Positions 33,059 through 42,716 of a stretch of 48,073 nucleotides of DNA are shown piece by piece. Position 1 is the first letter of the stretch. Each line of letters opens with the position of its first letter. The translations under genes were made by a program, and so were the position numbers. This DNA comes from a bacterium (GTDB lineage: Bacteria; Desulfobacterota; Deferrisomatia; Deferrisomatales; BM512), in contig SCTA01000031.1 of the NCBI GenBank assembly GCA_004322275.1, positions 1 to 48,073 of the forward strand. Reading direction: 5' to 3'. The notes under the pieces were generated by a model that was given only the letters and a program-made list of their open reading frames with translations, was not told the DNA's origin and searched no databases.

Positions 33059-33586
33059 ATGAAAAAGAAATTTTTCAGTGAATGGAGTTTTGCAAAAAAG
33101 GGAGGGACGCTTCTCGCTTCGGCGCTTTTGCTCCTCCTGTTCTCCTCGGCCGCCCTCGCCGCGCCCAAACTGTCCATAGAGATAACGGCGATAAAGGAGA
33201 TTACGGCGATTGAAAACGGGAAGAGCGTGGTCAAGAAAGTCCCGGCGAAGGAGGGCTACCCCGGCGACGTGCTTGCCTACGCGATTACCTACAAAAACGA
33301 CGGCGACGCCAACGCCGTGGGCGCGCAGATCGTCGATCCGATACCGAACGCCACCGCCTACCTTCCCGGCTCCGCCGCCACCGCCGACGCCGAGCTGACT
33401 TTCAGCATAGACGGCGGCAAAAACTACTCGGCCGAGCCGGTCACCTACACCATCGCCGACGAGAAGGGCGTCAAGGTCCAGAAGACGGCGACTCCCGAGA
33501 TGTATACGCACATCAAGTGGAAACTTCTAAAGCCCGTCCTGCCCGGAGGGACGGGAACACTCGAATTCAAGGTTAAAGTCAAATGA
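33059..33586 (+). CDS. Small secreted DUF11-like protein
   Basis: 175 residues. Signal peptide GGTLLASALLLLLFSSAALA, then one immunoglobulin-like DUF11 domain: GYPGDVLAYAITYKNDGDANAVGAQIVDPIPNATAYLPGSA, ending in a GTLEFKVKVK strand. GGAGAGGAG lies 7 nt before the ATG, a very strong ribosome site. With a single domain it could be a subunit, cap or minor component for the larger proteins around it. It lies 16 bp after the preceding gene. Confidence 0.75.
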   Translation: MKKKFFSEWSFAKKGGTLLASALLLLLFSSAALAAPKLSIEITAIKEITAIENGKSVVKKVPAKEGYPGDVLAYAITYKNDGDANAVGAQIVDPIPNATAYLPGSAATADAELTFSIDGGKNYSAEPVTYTIADEKGVKVQKTATPEMYTHIKWKLLKPVLPGGTGTLEFKVKVK

Positions 33587-33645
33587 CGCGGAAAAAAAGA
33601 AGCCAAACCGAAACCTACGCGGAAATACCAACAGGAGGTGCACCT

Positions 33646-35313
33646 ATGCGAAAACGAACGTCTCTCATCACAATTCTGGCGTTGGCGCTGCTTGCGGCGA
33701 CGTCGGCCTGGTCGGCGGGAACAGCCGTCGGGCAGGACATCTCGAACACCGCCAATGTAACCTACTACGACGCGAACGGGACGATAATCGGGAACAACGT
33801 CGCGTCAAACACGGTTCACACCACCGTGACTCAGATCGGCGGAGTCGTCGTGGCCGCCGGGGTAACGACGGGAAACGGAGCGAACAACACCTTCGTCAAC
33901 TACGCGGTTGACATCGAGAACAACGGCAACGGCTCCGACACCATCAATTTTACCGTTGCGACGAGCGCGGGCTGGAGTCCGGCCTCCATCACCGTCTACA
34001 ACGACGTTGACAACAACGACGCCTACACGGCTGGCGTCGACACGCTGATCCCGGCCGGGTCCTACACCACCGGCGCTATCCTGGCCGAGGCGGTCTTCGA
34101 CATCATCGTCAGGGTAGAGATTCCCAACGGCGACGTAGCTGCCGGAGGAGCGCCCAACTCGGTTCTGGTCACCGGCACATCAGTGTTCGACAACACCAAA
34201 ACCGGTTCGGTAACCCTGACGACCACCGCCAACGCCGCGGTCCTCACGGTTGACCTCGTAGCGAACGACACCACCCCGGTTCCCGGGCAGGTGATTACCT
34301 TCACCGCCACGATAACCAACAACGGAAACGCGGGATCAAGCGATATCGGTTGCTCCAACCTGATTCCCGGCGGCTTCACCTTCGTCCCCGGCTCAATAGT
34401 GCTCGGCGGCCCCGGCAGTATCGATTTCGTAGGAGGCGTCGTCTCAGGAGTCCTTACGGGACCCCTGGCGGTAGGCGCCTCGACCACCGTTGCCTTCCAG
34501 GCGACCCTGAACTCCGGCGTCGTTTCCGGGACACCAATAAACTTCGTCCAGTCCATCAGTCATATGGCGGGCACCGCACCTCTTGTTGTGACCGACACCG
34601 AACCCCTCACCGTAGGAGCCGGTTCCGGCCTCACCGTTTCCGTAGGCTCCAGCGCCGACACCAAGACCCCCGGCGACGTCACCTCCTTTCCCTTCGACGT
34701 GACGAATGGCGGAAGCATCAACGATACCTTCGACCTCACTTCCGCGGGCGGAGCGGCGGGTTACGTCTACACCTTCGGCACCGACGCCACCTGCTCCTCG
34801 GCGATAACCGACACCGGCGTCATGGCTCCCGGCGCAACGGCCACCTTCTACGTTTGCGCGACCGTCCCCGCCACGGCGGGCGACACCACCACCAGCACGA
34901 TCACGATAACGGTGACCTCGGCGGCCGACGTGACCAAGACCTTCACCAGCGGCAACCTCGTCACCACCGTCACCGCCCCCGTGCTCGGGATACTCAAGGC
35001 AGTCGATCTCGCCAACGCGGCCCCCGGCGACACCCTGACCTACACGATAACTGTCACCAACAGCGGAACGGGCAACGCCACGGCGATTCTCATCTCCGAC
35101 GTGGTCCCGGCCTTCACCACCTACACGCCGGGCACCATCCAGGCCGGTTTTTCCGGCTCGGTAGCAGCCAGAACGGACAGCGCCAACAGCGACGGCGCCA
35201 GGTTTAACGCCAATACCGTATCCGCCGGCGACGACGGGATGGTTATAAACCTCGACAACGCCTCGGGCGTGAACAAGGTCTACATACTCAGCTATCAGGT
35301 CACCGTAGACTAA
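33646..35313 (+). CDS. Secreted DUF11-repeat protein, candidate major subunit
   Basis: 555 residues from ATG 33646. This start is fixed by AGGAGGTG at 33633-33640 and a signal peptide right after it (RKRTSLITILALALLAATSAWSA); a frame start at 33583 would overlap the previous gene. The mature protein is threonine-, valine- and asparagine-rich with almost no lysine. It is built of repeated Ig-like domains: ISNTANVTYYDANGTIIGNNV, VNYAVDIENNGNGSDTINFTV, LVANDTTPVPGQVITFTATITNNGN, TPGDVTSFPFDVTNGG and a final DUF11 LGILKAVDLANAAPGDTLTYTITVTNSGTGNATAILISDVVP. The near-perfect ribosome site suggests high expression, which with low complexity fits a structural surface protein. Confidence 0.75.
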   Translation: MRKRTSLITILALALLAATSAWSAGTAVGQDISNTANVTYYDANGTIIGNNVASNTVHTTVTQIGGVVVAAGVTTGNGANNTFVNYAVDIENNGNGSDTINFTVATSAGWSPASITVYNDVDNNDAYTAGVDTLIPAGSYTTGAILAEAVFDIIVRVEIPNGDVAAGGAPNSVLVTGTSVFDNTKTGSVTLTTTANAAVLTVDLVANDTTPVPGQVITFTATITNNGNAGSSDIGCSNLIPGGFTFVPGSIVLGGPGSIDFVGGVVSGVLTGPLAVGASTTVAFQATLNSGVVSGTPINFVQSISHMAGTAPLVVTDTEPLTVGAGSGLTVSVGSSADTKTPGDVTSFPFDVTNGGSINDTFDLTSAGGAAGYVYTFGTDATCSSAITDTGVMAPGATATFYVCATVPATAGDTTTSTITITVTSAADVTKTFTSGNLVTTVTAPVLGILKAVDLANAAPGDTLTYTITVTNSGTGNATAILISDVVPAFTTYTPGTIQAGFSGSVAARTDSANSDGARFNANTVSAGDDGMVINLDNASGVNKVYILSYQVTVD

Positions 35314-35345
35314 GGCCTGAAAGGAATTGACGGGAAATATATAAG

Positions 35346-38300
35346 TTGAACTTCCGCGGGTTTGGCTTAAAAGCGTTAGGTGCGCTCGTAGTTGCCGCTG
35401 CGGTCCTCTTCGGAGGACCGCAGACGGCTCCTTGCGCCTCTGCGCCCGCGGGAACGGAGATTATCAACAAGGCCGCGGTCTCTTACAAGGACGCGAACTC
35501 AAACTGGCGTCCCTCCGAGGTAAGCCCCGGCGCGGTCTCTTCGGTAACCTCCCTGCCGGTATTGACCATCGGAATCTCGGTAAGTTCAAACCCCGTCAAC
35601 ATGGGCGAGAACTTCGCCCTCACAATAACGTTTCAAAACGAAGGCAACGACGCCGCCAGGAATTGCTCACTCACCCTCGACCTGAGCGAGTTCCTTATTT
35701 ACCTGGGCAACTCGGGCGGCGGCGTCTACGACCCCTCTATAACCGCCGGAGGCCAGGTATCCTGGGCGCTCGGCGACTTACCGGCCGGTTCCGGGGGCTT
35801 TGTCACCGTGCAGACGAGGGTGAAAACACCCTCCGACTACGCCGCGAGGGCGGCGCTTGACATCTCTTCCCGGTCCCTCATCATCAACACCGCCACGATA
35901 GCGGCGACAAACACCGCCAGAGCCGCAACGGCTTCGACGGTGGCCAAGGTCGGCGTCGGGCCTAATCTCTCCATCACCAAGGAAGTGGACGACGCCACGG
36001 TTGTTCCGGGCGGAACGCTTCTCTACACCCTGCGCTTTGCCAACACCGGCAACGATACCGCCTCAGGCGTAACGGTAACAGACACTTTCCCCGCCGGGAC
36101 TTCCTACCTCTCCGGTTCCGCAACCGGAGCGGGACTCACCGTAAATCCCGGCTCACTCAGCTGGAGAATCGACGAGGTCGCGCCGGGCGAAACGGGTTTG
36201 CTCGTCTTCGCCGTAACGGCCAATGGCGCGGCTGTCGCAGGTTCAAAGATAACCAACGTCGCGACCGCAAGGTCCGACACGACGATCCCGGTAAACTCGA
36301 ATACCGTCGAATCGACCGTGGTCAACCCCCCCGCCTTCACCCTGACCAATACCCCGGAAAGCCCCGCCGTACCGGTAGGCGGGACCATCAGACTCAAAAT
36401 GGAAGTCACGAATTCCGGGGTAGTGCCGACGGGCGATCTGACTCTCACAAGCTCCCTGCCCTCCTTTACCCATTTCGTCTCCGCCGACGGCGAGGCGGTC
36501 TTCGCTCCGGAAGGAGCGGGGGGGAAGCTGGTTTGGGACCTGGGCTCGCTCGATCCCGGCGAAACGGCGGTGCTTAGCGTCGTCCTTCTCCTCGACAGGG
36601 CAACCCCCGCCGGTACCCTCATCGACACCACCGCAACCGTCTCGGGCTCCATGACCGACGAACTTTCCGCAACCGCCAGCGTCACTGCGCTCGCGAGAAC
36701 CGGCGCGGTTCTCACCTTCACCGACACCACCGGCGCTCCGGTGCTCTTTTACGAGATCGGAGACACCGTATGCCTCCGGGTCAGCGACCCTGACCGCAAC
36801 AACTCGCCGCTCGTAAGCGACTCGGTTACCGCTATTCTCGGCTCCGCCTCCTCGGGCGACGTTGAAACTCTTACCCTTATCGAAGAGGGCTTGAACGCAG
36901 GAACCTTTTACGGGTGCATGGACTCCACCGGAATCGCAACGCCTTCCGGCGACGGCGTCTTCACCGCGCCCCGCAACCTCACCTTCACGGCGACCTACAC
37001 AGATCCGCTGGACGACAGCCCGGTCACCGTGGCGACGGTGTGGATAAATCCCAACGGAGTGGTCTTCGACTCCGGCACCCTGAGCCCGGTTGCAGGCGTA
37101 GAGGTTACCCTGCTCGACGCGGACAACCTCCCCGTCGCCGTGCCCGCCGGGTGGCAGAACCCCTTCCTGACGAAGGAAGACGGCGTCTTCTCCTTCCCCG
37201 ACCTGCCCCCCGGAGAGTACCGGGTAGAGGTCGAAGGCGGGCGCAGGTACCAGTTCCCCTCCGCCGTTCCCGAAGGGCTCATGCGAAGCCTCTACAGGGT
37301 AGTCCCGGCCTCGAAGGGAAGGAGTTTCTCCCTTTCGGTGAGAAGCTCGCTGGGCTTCGACATTCCCATCGATCCGGCGAACCCCCCGGATCTCGTCGTC
37401 GAGAAAAAGGCCAACCGCACTTTTGCCTCCATCGGCGACGTAATCAGGTACACGGTCACCGTGGAAAACCTCTCCGGCCTGCCGGTGACGGCCGCGAGCG
37501 TGACCGACGTTCTGCCGAAGGGAATTCATTACAAGAAGGGGACCTCCCGCCTCGACGGGGCCGACGTGGCCGATCCCGCCGCCGACGAGTCGCGCACCCT
37601 TGTCTGGGACCTCGGCGATCTGGCCGTGGATCAGAAAATTACTCTCGACTACGTCACCGTCGCCGGAGCCGGAGCAAAAACCGGCAGGGCGGTTAACAAG
37701 GCGACGGCAGGCGGCACGGTGGGCGGAATTCCCGCCGTCGCCAACACCTCTACCTCGGGAGTAAACATCTCCGAAGGCGTCTTCACATCGAAGGGAACGA
37801 TTATCGGCAAGGTCTTCGAGGACAAAGACTGCGACACGCTTGCCGGCGAAGGCGAACGCGGCTTCGGACAAATCGCCATCTACATGGAGGACGGCCGGAA
37901 GGTCGTCACCGACGAAAACGGCCTCTACTCGATACCCAGAGTAACCGCCGGAACCCACGTCCTCCTGCTGGACAAGACCACCATCCCCGAGGGGTTTTGC
38001 CCGTCCCCGGTCGGCTCAAGATTCATGGGCGACGCCGAATCGCAGTTCGTCGAGATCTTTTACGGCGATCTCGCCAAGGCCAACTTCGGCCTTTACGCCT
38101 GCGAAAAGGAAACCCCGGCGAAGTCCAGTCTCCTCGAAGAGCTGAAAGCCTCGGAACCCTCTGCGGGAAAGACCGAAGCTACGGCGGGCAAAAATGAAAC
38201 CGCAAAGATAGCTTCCCTTCCCGGCGAACTGAAAGGTTCCACGGAGCCTGAAACTCCGAAGGGCGTAAAGGAAGAGGTCAAGGCCGGGGCGGACGAGCCC

Positions 38301-41300
38301 ATTGAAAAACGGGTTGCCGCGATGGAGCGCGGCCTCGAAATCCTCTCCCCGAAAGAGGGCGAGGAGATATTCGGCGGGCAGGTGACGATTCTCGTCAAGG
38401 GCGACTCAAACGCCCCCCTCGTCCTCGCGGTAAACGGCGTGGCGGTGGGGGAATCGCGCATTTCAAAACGAATGAACGTCGAGGCGCGCCGTTTCAGGGT
38501 GCTCGAATACCTGAACGTGCCCCTTTCCGAAGGCAGCGAGAACGTCATCGAGGCCTTTGAAATGCGGCCCACGGGAAAGCCCGGCAACTCACGCAGGATA
38601 ACCGTCAAGGCCATAGGCAAGGCGGCTTCGATACGCATCTCCCTCGACCCCCCGGAGGTTCCGGCCGACGGAAAATCCGAAGTGAAGGCGATCCTCGTCC
38701 TTCTGGACGCTTCCGGCCTTCGGGTTCCCGTAGACACCCACATAACCTTGGAAGCGAGCGCGGGGACGATAGTCGAAGAGGACTCCGACAAAGCAAGCGC
38801 GGGCCATCAGGTGAAATGCACCGGAGGCACAGCCTCCTTCACGATCAGGGCCCCCTCCGCGACCGGCAGGGGAACCGTAACGGCAAGGGCGGGAGACGCA
38901 ACCGGAACCGCCGAAACCTACTTCTCGCCGAACCTTCGCGAGATGCTGATCGTCGGCTACGGCGAGCTTTCCCTGACCCCCGGCGAAAGCAGGGGCGATT
39001 TCGACACCGGCGGCAGAGGGGCCTTCTTCGCGCAAGGCAAGATTCTGGACGACGTTCTGCTCACCGCCTCCTACGATTCGGACAAGGCGGAGGACGGCTT
39101 TTTCTCCACCGGCGGCGAGGGGAAGGACACCGAAGAAGATTACCCGGCCTACGGCGACGAATCGGAGAATTCCAGCGAGGCGAGATCCGCCGGCAAGCTC
39201 TTCGTGAGGCTGGACAAGGGAAAGAACCACGCCCTTTACGGCGACTACGAGACCGCGCTCACACAAAACCGCCTCTCGGCTTATACCCGAACCCTTACGG
39301 GAGCCGAGATCGAGGGGCAAACGGGCAAATTCGGACTCTACGGCTTTTACAGCCTGACAGACAGGACCCAGGCGATCGACAAGATGCGGGCGAAGGGCGT
39401 CTCCGGCTACTACTTCCTCTCGCGCTCGCCCGTCGTAACCGGAAGCGAGCGGGTGGTAATAGAGACAAGAGACCGCGACAGAACCGATTCGGTGTTAAAG
39501 AGCAAAACCCTTACGCGCTTCACCGACTACAGAATCGACTACAACCTCGGCACGATAATGTTCCTGCGGCCGGTGCCCAGCATCGACGCGGATCTCAACC
39601 CGATTTACATAATCGTCACCTACGAGAGCGAGGGCGGACCCAGGGAATTCGCCGTTACCGGCGGCAGGGCTTCCTACTCTCCCTTCGGCTGGCTCGAACT
39701 CGGCCTGACCGCCCTCTCCGAAGAGCAGCAGTTCGAGGATTTCGAGCTTCTCGGGGCGGACCTCACCGTCAAACTCCCCTACGAAACCACCCTGAAGGTC
39801 GAGAGCGCGAAGACCCATTCCGCGCTCGACGACGGGGGCGTCCTCCAGCCCGCGGACGGCTCGGCGCTCGACGTGGAACTGAAATCAAGCCCCTCGCGAA
39901 AGACCGGGGTAACGGCCTACTACCGCGAGATCGGCGAGAAGTTCAACAACCCCTCGGCGACCGGAGTGAGCCGCGGAACGGTCAAATACGGCGTCGATGG
40001 CTCCGTGCAGGCTTCCGAAACGGTTAAGCTCACCGGCGAATACTTCAACGAGGAAGACAACCTCAACGACATGAGCCACTGGGGAGTCTCGGCGGGCGGC
40101 GAAAAGACTTTCGGCCCGGCGAAAGCCGGTATCGAGCTTTCCCACGAGGAATCGGACGACAGGAAGGTCCCCTCGGCAAGCACGAAGACCCGCGAGCCCT
40201 TCGACATAAGCGTCCAGACCCCCGAAGAATCCACCGCAGCCCGCATCTTCGCGGAGACGAGGCTCGGAGAAAACATTTCCGTCAGCGCCTCCCACAAAGA
40301 AGACATAACCTCGAAGAAAAACAACCTCACCGGAGTTGGCGCGGACTACCGCATCGACGACAGCAACCGGCTCTACCTGCGCTCCGAGTATCAGGTGACG
40401 GACAGCGACGACTACGTCCGCACCGTCTTCGGCGCCGAATCGAAGATTACCGAAAACACCGTGGCCTACAACGAAAACAGGATGGAGAACGGCCAGTCCG
40501 CCACGAGAAACGTAGAGGTTCTCGGCCTTCGCAACCGCCTCCTCCTCGCGGAAGGGCTTTCGGGCGATTTCTCGGCCGAGCAGCAGTTTACGGCCACCAG
40601 AGGCGAAGGTTCGGAAGACCCCGACACTCTCGCCCTCACCGCCGCCGTCGAATACGTGCCCAGCGAACGCCAGAGGATAACGGCCCGGAGCGAATTCCTC
40701 ACCCAGACCTCCAGCTCGGGTAAAAATTCCCTCCTTTGCGAACTGGGGATAACGAGAAAGCTCACGAGCGACCTCTCCCTCCTCGCCGACGGCAGGTACT
40801 TTGAAGACTCCACAAGAGAGAGCGATTTTCGGGAAAGAAGAGTGCGGCTCGGGCTCGCCAGAAGGCCGCTTTCCGGCGACCGCCTGAACGGCCTCGCCCG
40901 GATAGAATACCGCCTGGAAACCGGCGACGGCGCAGACAACGATTACGAGGCTGAAAACTACATCGCCAGCCTCGCGGGAAATTATCAGGCGAACGCAAAG
41001 ACTATACTCAGCGCCAAGTGGGCGGGCAAGGCTGTCAGCGACCTTCGTGTGGACACTTATACCGATCTTGTCAGCCTCGGCGTCACCCGCGACCTCGGCG
41101 ACCGCTTCGATCTGGGCGGAAAATACAGAATACTCAGAAGCCCCTCCGTCTCGGCCGTCGAACAGGGCGGACAGGTAGAGGCGGGGTACCGCGTGGACAA
41201 GAACATCTGGCTGACCGCAGGCTGGTCCTTCGACTCCTTCGACAACGACCTCACCGGCGAAAACATCGAACGGGAAGGGGTTTTCCTGAAGCTCCGCGTG

Positions 41301-42020
41301 AAGTGGCCGGTAAGACCGGGATTTGACGCGGGCGAAGAGGCGAAGGTCTGCGGCGGCACGGGCGAGCGGATAACGCTGGTCGCCGCGAACCCGCCGGTGG
41401 AGATCCTCCCGGCAGTCGAAATCACAGCGGCCGTGGAAACCCAGCCGGTTACGATTCTCCCCTCGCCCGAAATCGTCGCGCTGGCTGAAAACCCAGAGGT
41501 GGCGATTTTGCCTTCGCCGGAAATTTCCGCAACCGTCGTAAACCCCCCGGTGGCGATTATGCCCGCGCCAAATATCGTCGTAACCGGAATCAATCCGCCG
41601 CTTACCGTCCTTCCCGCGCCGGAGCCGGTGAGAATAGTGACGGAAGACCCGTACGTCTCCGTGCCCACCTCGTCCATCGAGTTGAAGGTGCATTTCGACA
41701 CCGGCAAGGCGGACATCAAGGACGAGTACCGGCAGGAGATAGCGGCGGTGGCCGAACTTCTCGTCGCTTCCCCCGAGGTCACCGTCCTCATCGAAGGCCA
41801 CACCGACAACGTGGGCAGCGAAAGGTACAACCGGAAGCTCTCCGAGAAGCGCGCCCTGGCCGTCGCAAACCGCCTCATCCAGTGGTACGGGGTAGCGCCG
41901 CAGCGCATCCAGGTCATCGGCTACGGAGAGGCGAGACCCCTTGAGCCGAACGTCACGGATGCCGGGAGGGCCAAAAACCGCCGTATCTACGCGGTGATAC
42001 CGATCGGCTACCGGCCTTGA
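35346..42020 (+). CDS. Giant DUF11-adhesin/outer-membrane-barrel/OmpA fusion protein
   Basis: 2224 residues from a TTG start with a signal peptide (LGALVVAAAVLFGG). In order: Ig/DUF11 domains (about 30-450), the ETLTLIEEGLNAGTFYG domain shared with the 31144 protein (450-560), a carboxypeptidase-regulatory-like domain (570-640) and another DUF11 (680-800). Next come an SdrD B-like domain GTIIGKVFEDKDCDTLAGEGERGF (817-885), a charged linker, and two Big-like domains (995-1195, the second like invasin Big_1). Then a region of alternating polar/aromatic strands of about 800 residues consistent with a large beta-barrel (1200-2010), five 17-residue proline repeats (2015-2099), and an OmpA C-terminal domain (HFDTGKADI, EGHTDNVGS). 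OmpA domains bind peptidoglycan. The protein thus would span from cell wall to outside. Barrel assignment is by eye. Confidence 0.75.
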   Translation: MNFRGFGLKALGALVVAAAVLFGGPQTAPCASAPAGTEIINKAAVSYKDANSNWRPSEVSPGAVSSVTSLPVLTIGISVSSNPVNMGENFALTITFQNEGNDAARNCSLTLDLSEFLIYLGNSGGGVYDPSITAGGQVSWALGDLPAGSGGFVTVQTRVKTPSDYAARAALDISSRSLIINTATIAATNTARAATASTVAKVGVGPNLSITKEVDDATVVPGGTLLYTLRFANTGNDTASGVTVTDTFPAGTSYLSGSATGAGLTVNPGSLSWRIDEVAPGETGLLVFAVTANGAAVAGSKITNVATARSDTTIPVNSNTVESTVVNPPAFTLTNTPESPAVPVGGTIRLKMEVTNSGVVPTGDLTLTSSLPSFTHFVSADGEAVFAPEGAGGKLVWDLGSLDPGETAVLSVVLLLDRATPAGTLIDTTATVSGSMTDELSATASVTALARTGAVLTFTDTTGAPVLFYEIGDTVCLRVSDPDRNNSPLVSDSVTAILGSASSGDVETLTLIEEGLNAGTFYGCMDSTGIATPSGDGVFTAPRNLTFTATYTDPLDDSPVTVATVWINPNGVVFDSGTLSPVAGVEVTLLDADNLPVAVPAGWQNPFLTKEDGVFSFPDLPPGEYRVEVEGGRRYQFPSAVPEGLMRSLYRVVPASKGRSFSLSVRSSLGFDIPIDPANPPDLVVEKKANRTFASIGDVIRYTVTVENLSGLPVTAASVTDVLPKGIHYKKGTSRLDGADVADPAADESRTLVWDLGDLAVDQKITLDYVTVAGAGAKTGRAVNKATAGGTVGGIPAVANTSTSGVNISEGVFTSKGTIIGKVFEDKDCDTLAGEGERGFGQIAIYMEDGRKVVTDENGLYSIPRVTAGTHVLLLDKTTIPEGFCPSPVGSRFMGDAESQFVEIFYGDLAKANFGLYACEKETPAKSSLLEELKASEPSAGKTEATAGKNETAKIASLPGELKGSTEPETPKGVKEEVKAGADEPIEKRVAAMERGLEILSPKEGEEIFGGQVTILVKGDSNAPLVLAVNGVAVGESRISKRMNVEARRFRVLEYLNVPLSEGSENVIEAFEMRPTGKPGNSRRITVKAIGKAASIRISLDPPEVPADGKSEVKAILVLLDASGLRVPVDTHITLEASAGTIVEEDSDKASAGHQVKCTGGTASFTIRAPSATGRGTVTARAGDATGTAETYFSPNLREMLIVGYGELSLTPGESRGDFDTGGRGAFFAQGKILDDVLLTASYDSDKAEDGFFSTGGEGKDTEEDYPAYGDESENSSEARSAGKLFVRLDKGKNHALYGDYETALTQNRLSAYTRTLTGAEIEGQTGKFGLYGFYSLTDRTQAIDKMRAKGVSGYYFLSRSPVVTGSERVVIETRDRDRTDSVLKSKTLTRFTDYRIDYNLGTIMFLRPVPSIDADLNPIYIIVTYESEGGPREFAVTGGRASYSPFGWLELGLTALSEEQQFEDFELLGADLTVKLPYETTLKVESAKTHSALDDGGVLQPADGSALDVELKSSPSRKTGVTAYYREIGEKFNNPSATGVSRGTVKYGVDGSVQASETVKLTGEYFNEEDNLNDMSHWGVSAGGEKTFGPAKAGIELSHEESDDRKVPSASTKTREPFDISVQTPEESTAARIFAETRLGENISVSASHKEDITSKKNNLTGVGADYRIDDSNRLYLRSEYQVTDSDDYVRTVFGAESKITENTVAYNENRMENGQSATRNVEVLGLRNRLLLAEGLSGDFSAEQQFTATRGEGSEDPDTLALTAAVEYVPSERQRITARSEFLTQTSSSGKNSLLCELGITRKLTSDLSLLADGRYFEDSTRESDFRERRVRLGLARRPLSGDRLNGLARIEYRLETGDGADNDYEAENYIASLAGNYQANAKTILSAKWAGKAVSDLRVDTYTDLVSLGVTRDLGDRFDLGGKYRILRSPSVSAVEQGGQVEAGYRVDKNIWLTAGWSFDSFDNDLTGENIEREGVFLKLRVKWPVRPGFDAGEEAKVCGGTGERITLVAANPPVEILPAVEITAAVETQPVTILPSPEIVALAENPEVAILPSPEISATVVNPPVAIMPAPNIVVTGINPPLTVLPAPEPVRIVTEDPYVSVPTSSIELKVHFDTGKADIKDEYRQEIAAVAELLVASPEVTVLIEGHTDNVGSERYNRKLSEKRALAVANRLIQWYGVAPQRIQVIGYGEARPLEPNVTDAGRAKNRRIYAVIPIGYRP
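41388..41642 (+). repeat. Five tandem 51-bp repeats coding 17-residue proline units
   Basis: Residues 2015-2099 of the giant protein are five in-phase units of exactly 17 residues, following NPPV-x-I-L-P-x-P-E-I (for example TQPVTILPSPEIVALAE and NPEVAILPSPEISATVV). The DNA units have diverged, so the array is old. The unit likely forms an extended rod between the barrel and the OmpA domain. Confidence 0.85.
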
Positions 42021-42051
42021 TCCTCGAAAACTGCTCTTTCCCCCGGCTGTC

Positions 42052-42107
42052 TTGGCTTTGGCTTTTTTCGCCATGCATCGTTGCCTGACGCAAAAATCCA
42101 AAGCCAA
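42052..42107. terminator. Long hairpin after giant surface protein gene
   Basis: TTGGCTTTGG (42052-42061) pairs with CCAAAGCCAA (42098-42107). The stem continues with a T-run against an A-run after one mismatch. It lies 32 bp after the stop of the 2224-residue protein. No T-run follows the right arm, so termination would be imperfect. The rest of the 42021-42292 gap holds nothing recognisable. Confidence 0.45.
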
Positions 42108-42292
42108 ATGAAAAAGCAAGTGTGCTGCCTCATCCTCCCCGCACCGTTGCAGCTTAGCGAAGGCGGGTCGCCCGCGTCACCTTGAACTCCGGACTCCCCG
42201 CAACGTTTTCGGAAGACCCCTAACTCTGTGGGCAACGGCGGAAAACGAGTGTATCCTGCGCCGGAACAACTCCCGCAACGCAAGGAGCGCTC

Positions 42293-42631
42293 ATGGAACG
42301 CTACGGAGTCCTCGTCCTCCTCTTTTTCTCCAACATCTTCATGACCTACGCCTGGTACGGCCACCTAAAGGATTTCAGAAAATCCCCCCTCGTGGCGGTC
42401 ATCCTCCTGAGCTGGGGAGTGGCCTTTTTCGAGTACTGTTTGCAGGTTCCCGCAAACCGGTTCGGCCACTCCTATTACACCGTCGCACAGCTGAAAGTGA
42501 TGCAGGAGGTGATAACGATGGTGGTTTTCGGACTCTTCTCGGTTTTTTATTCAGTGTCCCGTGCGGCTAGTGGCTTCCGGCAATTTGGGCGTCGATTCGC
42601 CCGAGCCGCCAGGAGCGAAGAGCCCGAATAG
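42293..42631 (+). CDS. DUF486 (DMT-type) membrane protein, C-terminus replaced by inserted element
   Basis: 112 residues as read. Residues 1-87 are clear DUF486: LFFSNIFMTYAWYGHLK, SWGVAFFEYCLQVPANRFG and AQLKVMQEVITMVVFGLFSVFYS. In this family the last helix follows as GEPLRWxYLxGF. Here residues 88-112 (VSRAASGFRQFGRRFARAARSEEPE) are basic, unlike the family, and are coded by an inverted-repeat element that begins at 42554. The missing last helix is found just after the element (42717-42806). The family is a small multidrug-type membrane protein of unknown substrate; this copy is probably inactive. Confidence 0.8.
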   Translation: MERYGVLVLLFFSNIFMTYAWYGHLKDFRKSPLVAVILLSWGVAFFEYCLQVPANRFGHSYYTVAQLKVMQEVITMVVFGLFSVFYSVSRAASGFRQFGRRFARAARSEEPE

Positions 42632-42714
42632 CGGGCTCTCTTCGGGCGATAAGCGACGACGCGGGTCGGGATGAAGCGGCGGCCAAATCGGGAGGAACTA
42701 GCCACACGGGACAC
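42554..42714 (+). mobile_element. 161-bp MITE-like element inserted in DUF486 gene
   Basis: Terminal inverted repeats GTGTCCCGTGCGGCTAGT (42554-42571) and ACTAGCCACACGGGACAC (42697-42714) match at 17 of 18 positions. A two-base CA lies on both sides (42552-42553 and 42715-42716), consistent with a target duplication. An internal hairpin AGAGCCCG/CGGGCTCT and no reading frame mark it as non-autonomous. Removing the element and one CA restores the DUF486 frame. Confidence 0.8.
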
Positions 42715-42716
42715 CA

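Noticed and set aside
36243-37958. Long open frame of 571 codons antisense to the giant surface protein
   Set aside because: It mirrors the codon structure of the GC-rich gene on the other strand, has a glycine/arginine/valine-rich shadow composition and no start context. The plus-strand frame has recognisable domains.
41388-41642. Recent tandem DNA duplication or phase-variable array
   Set aside because: The 51-bp units have diverged strongly at the DNA level, so slippage between units is unlikely.
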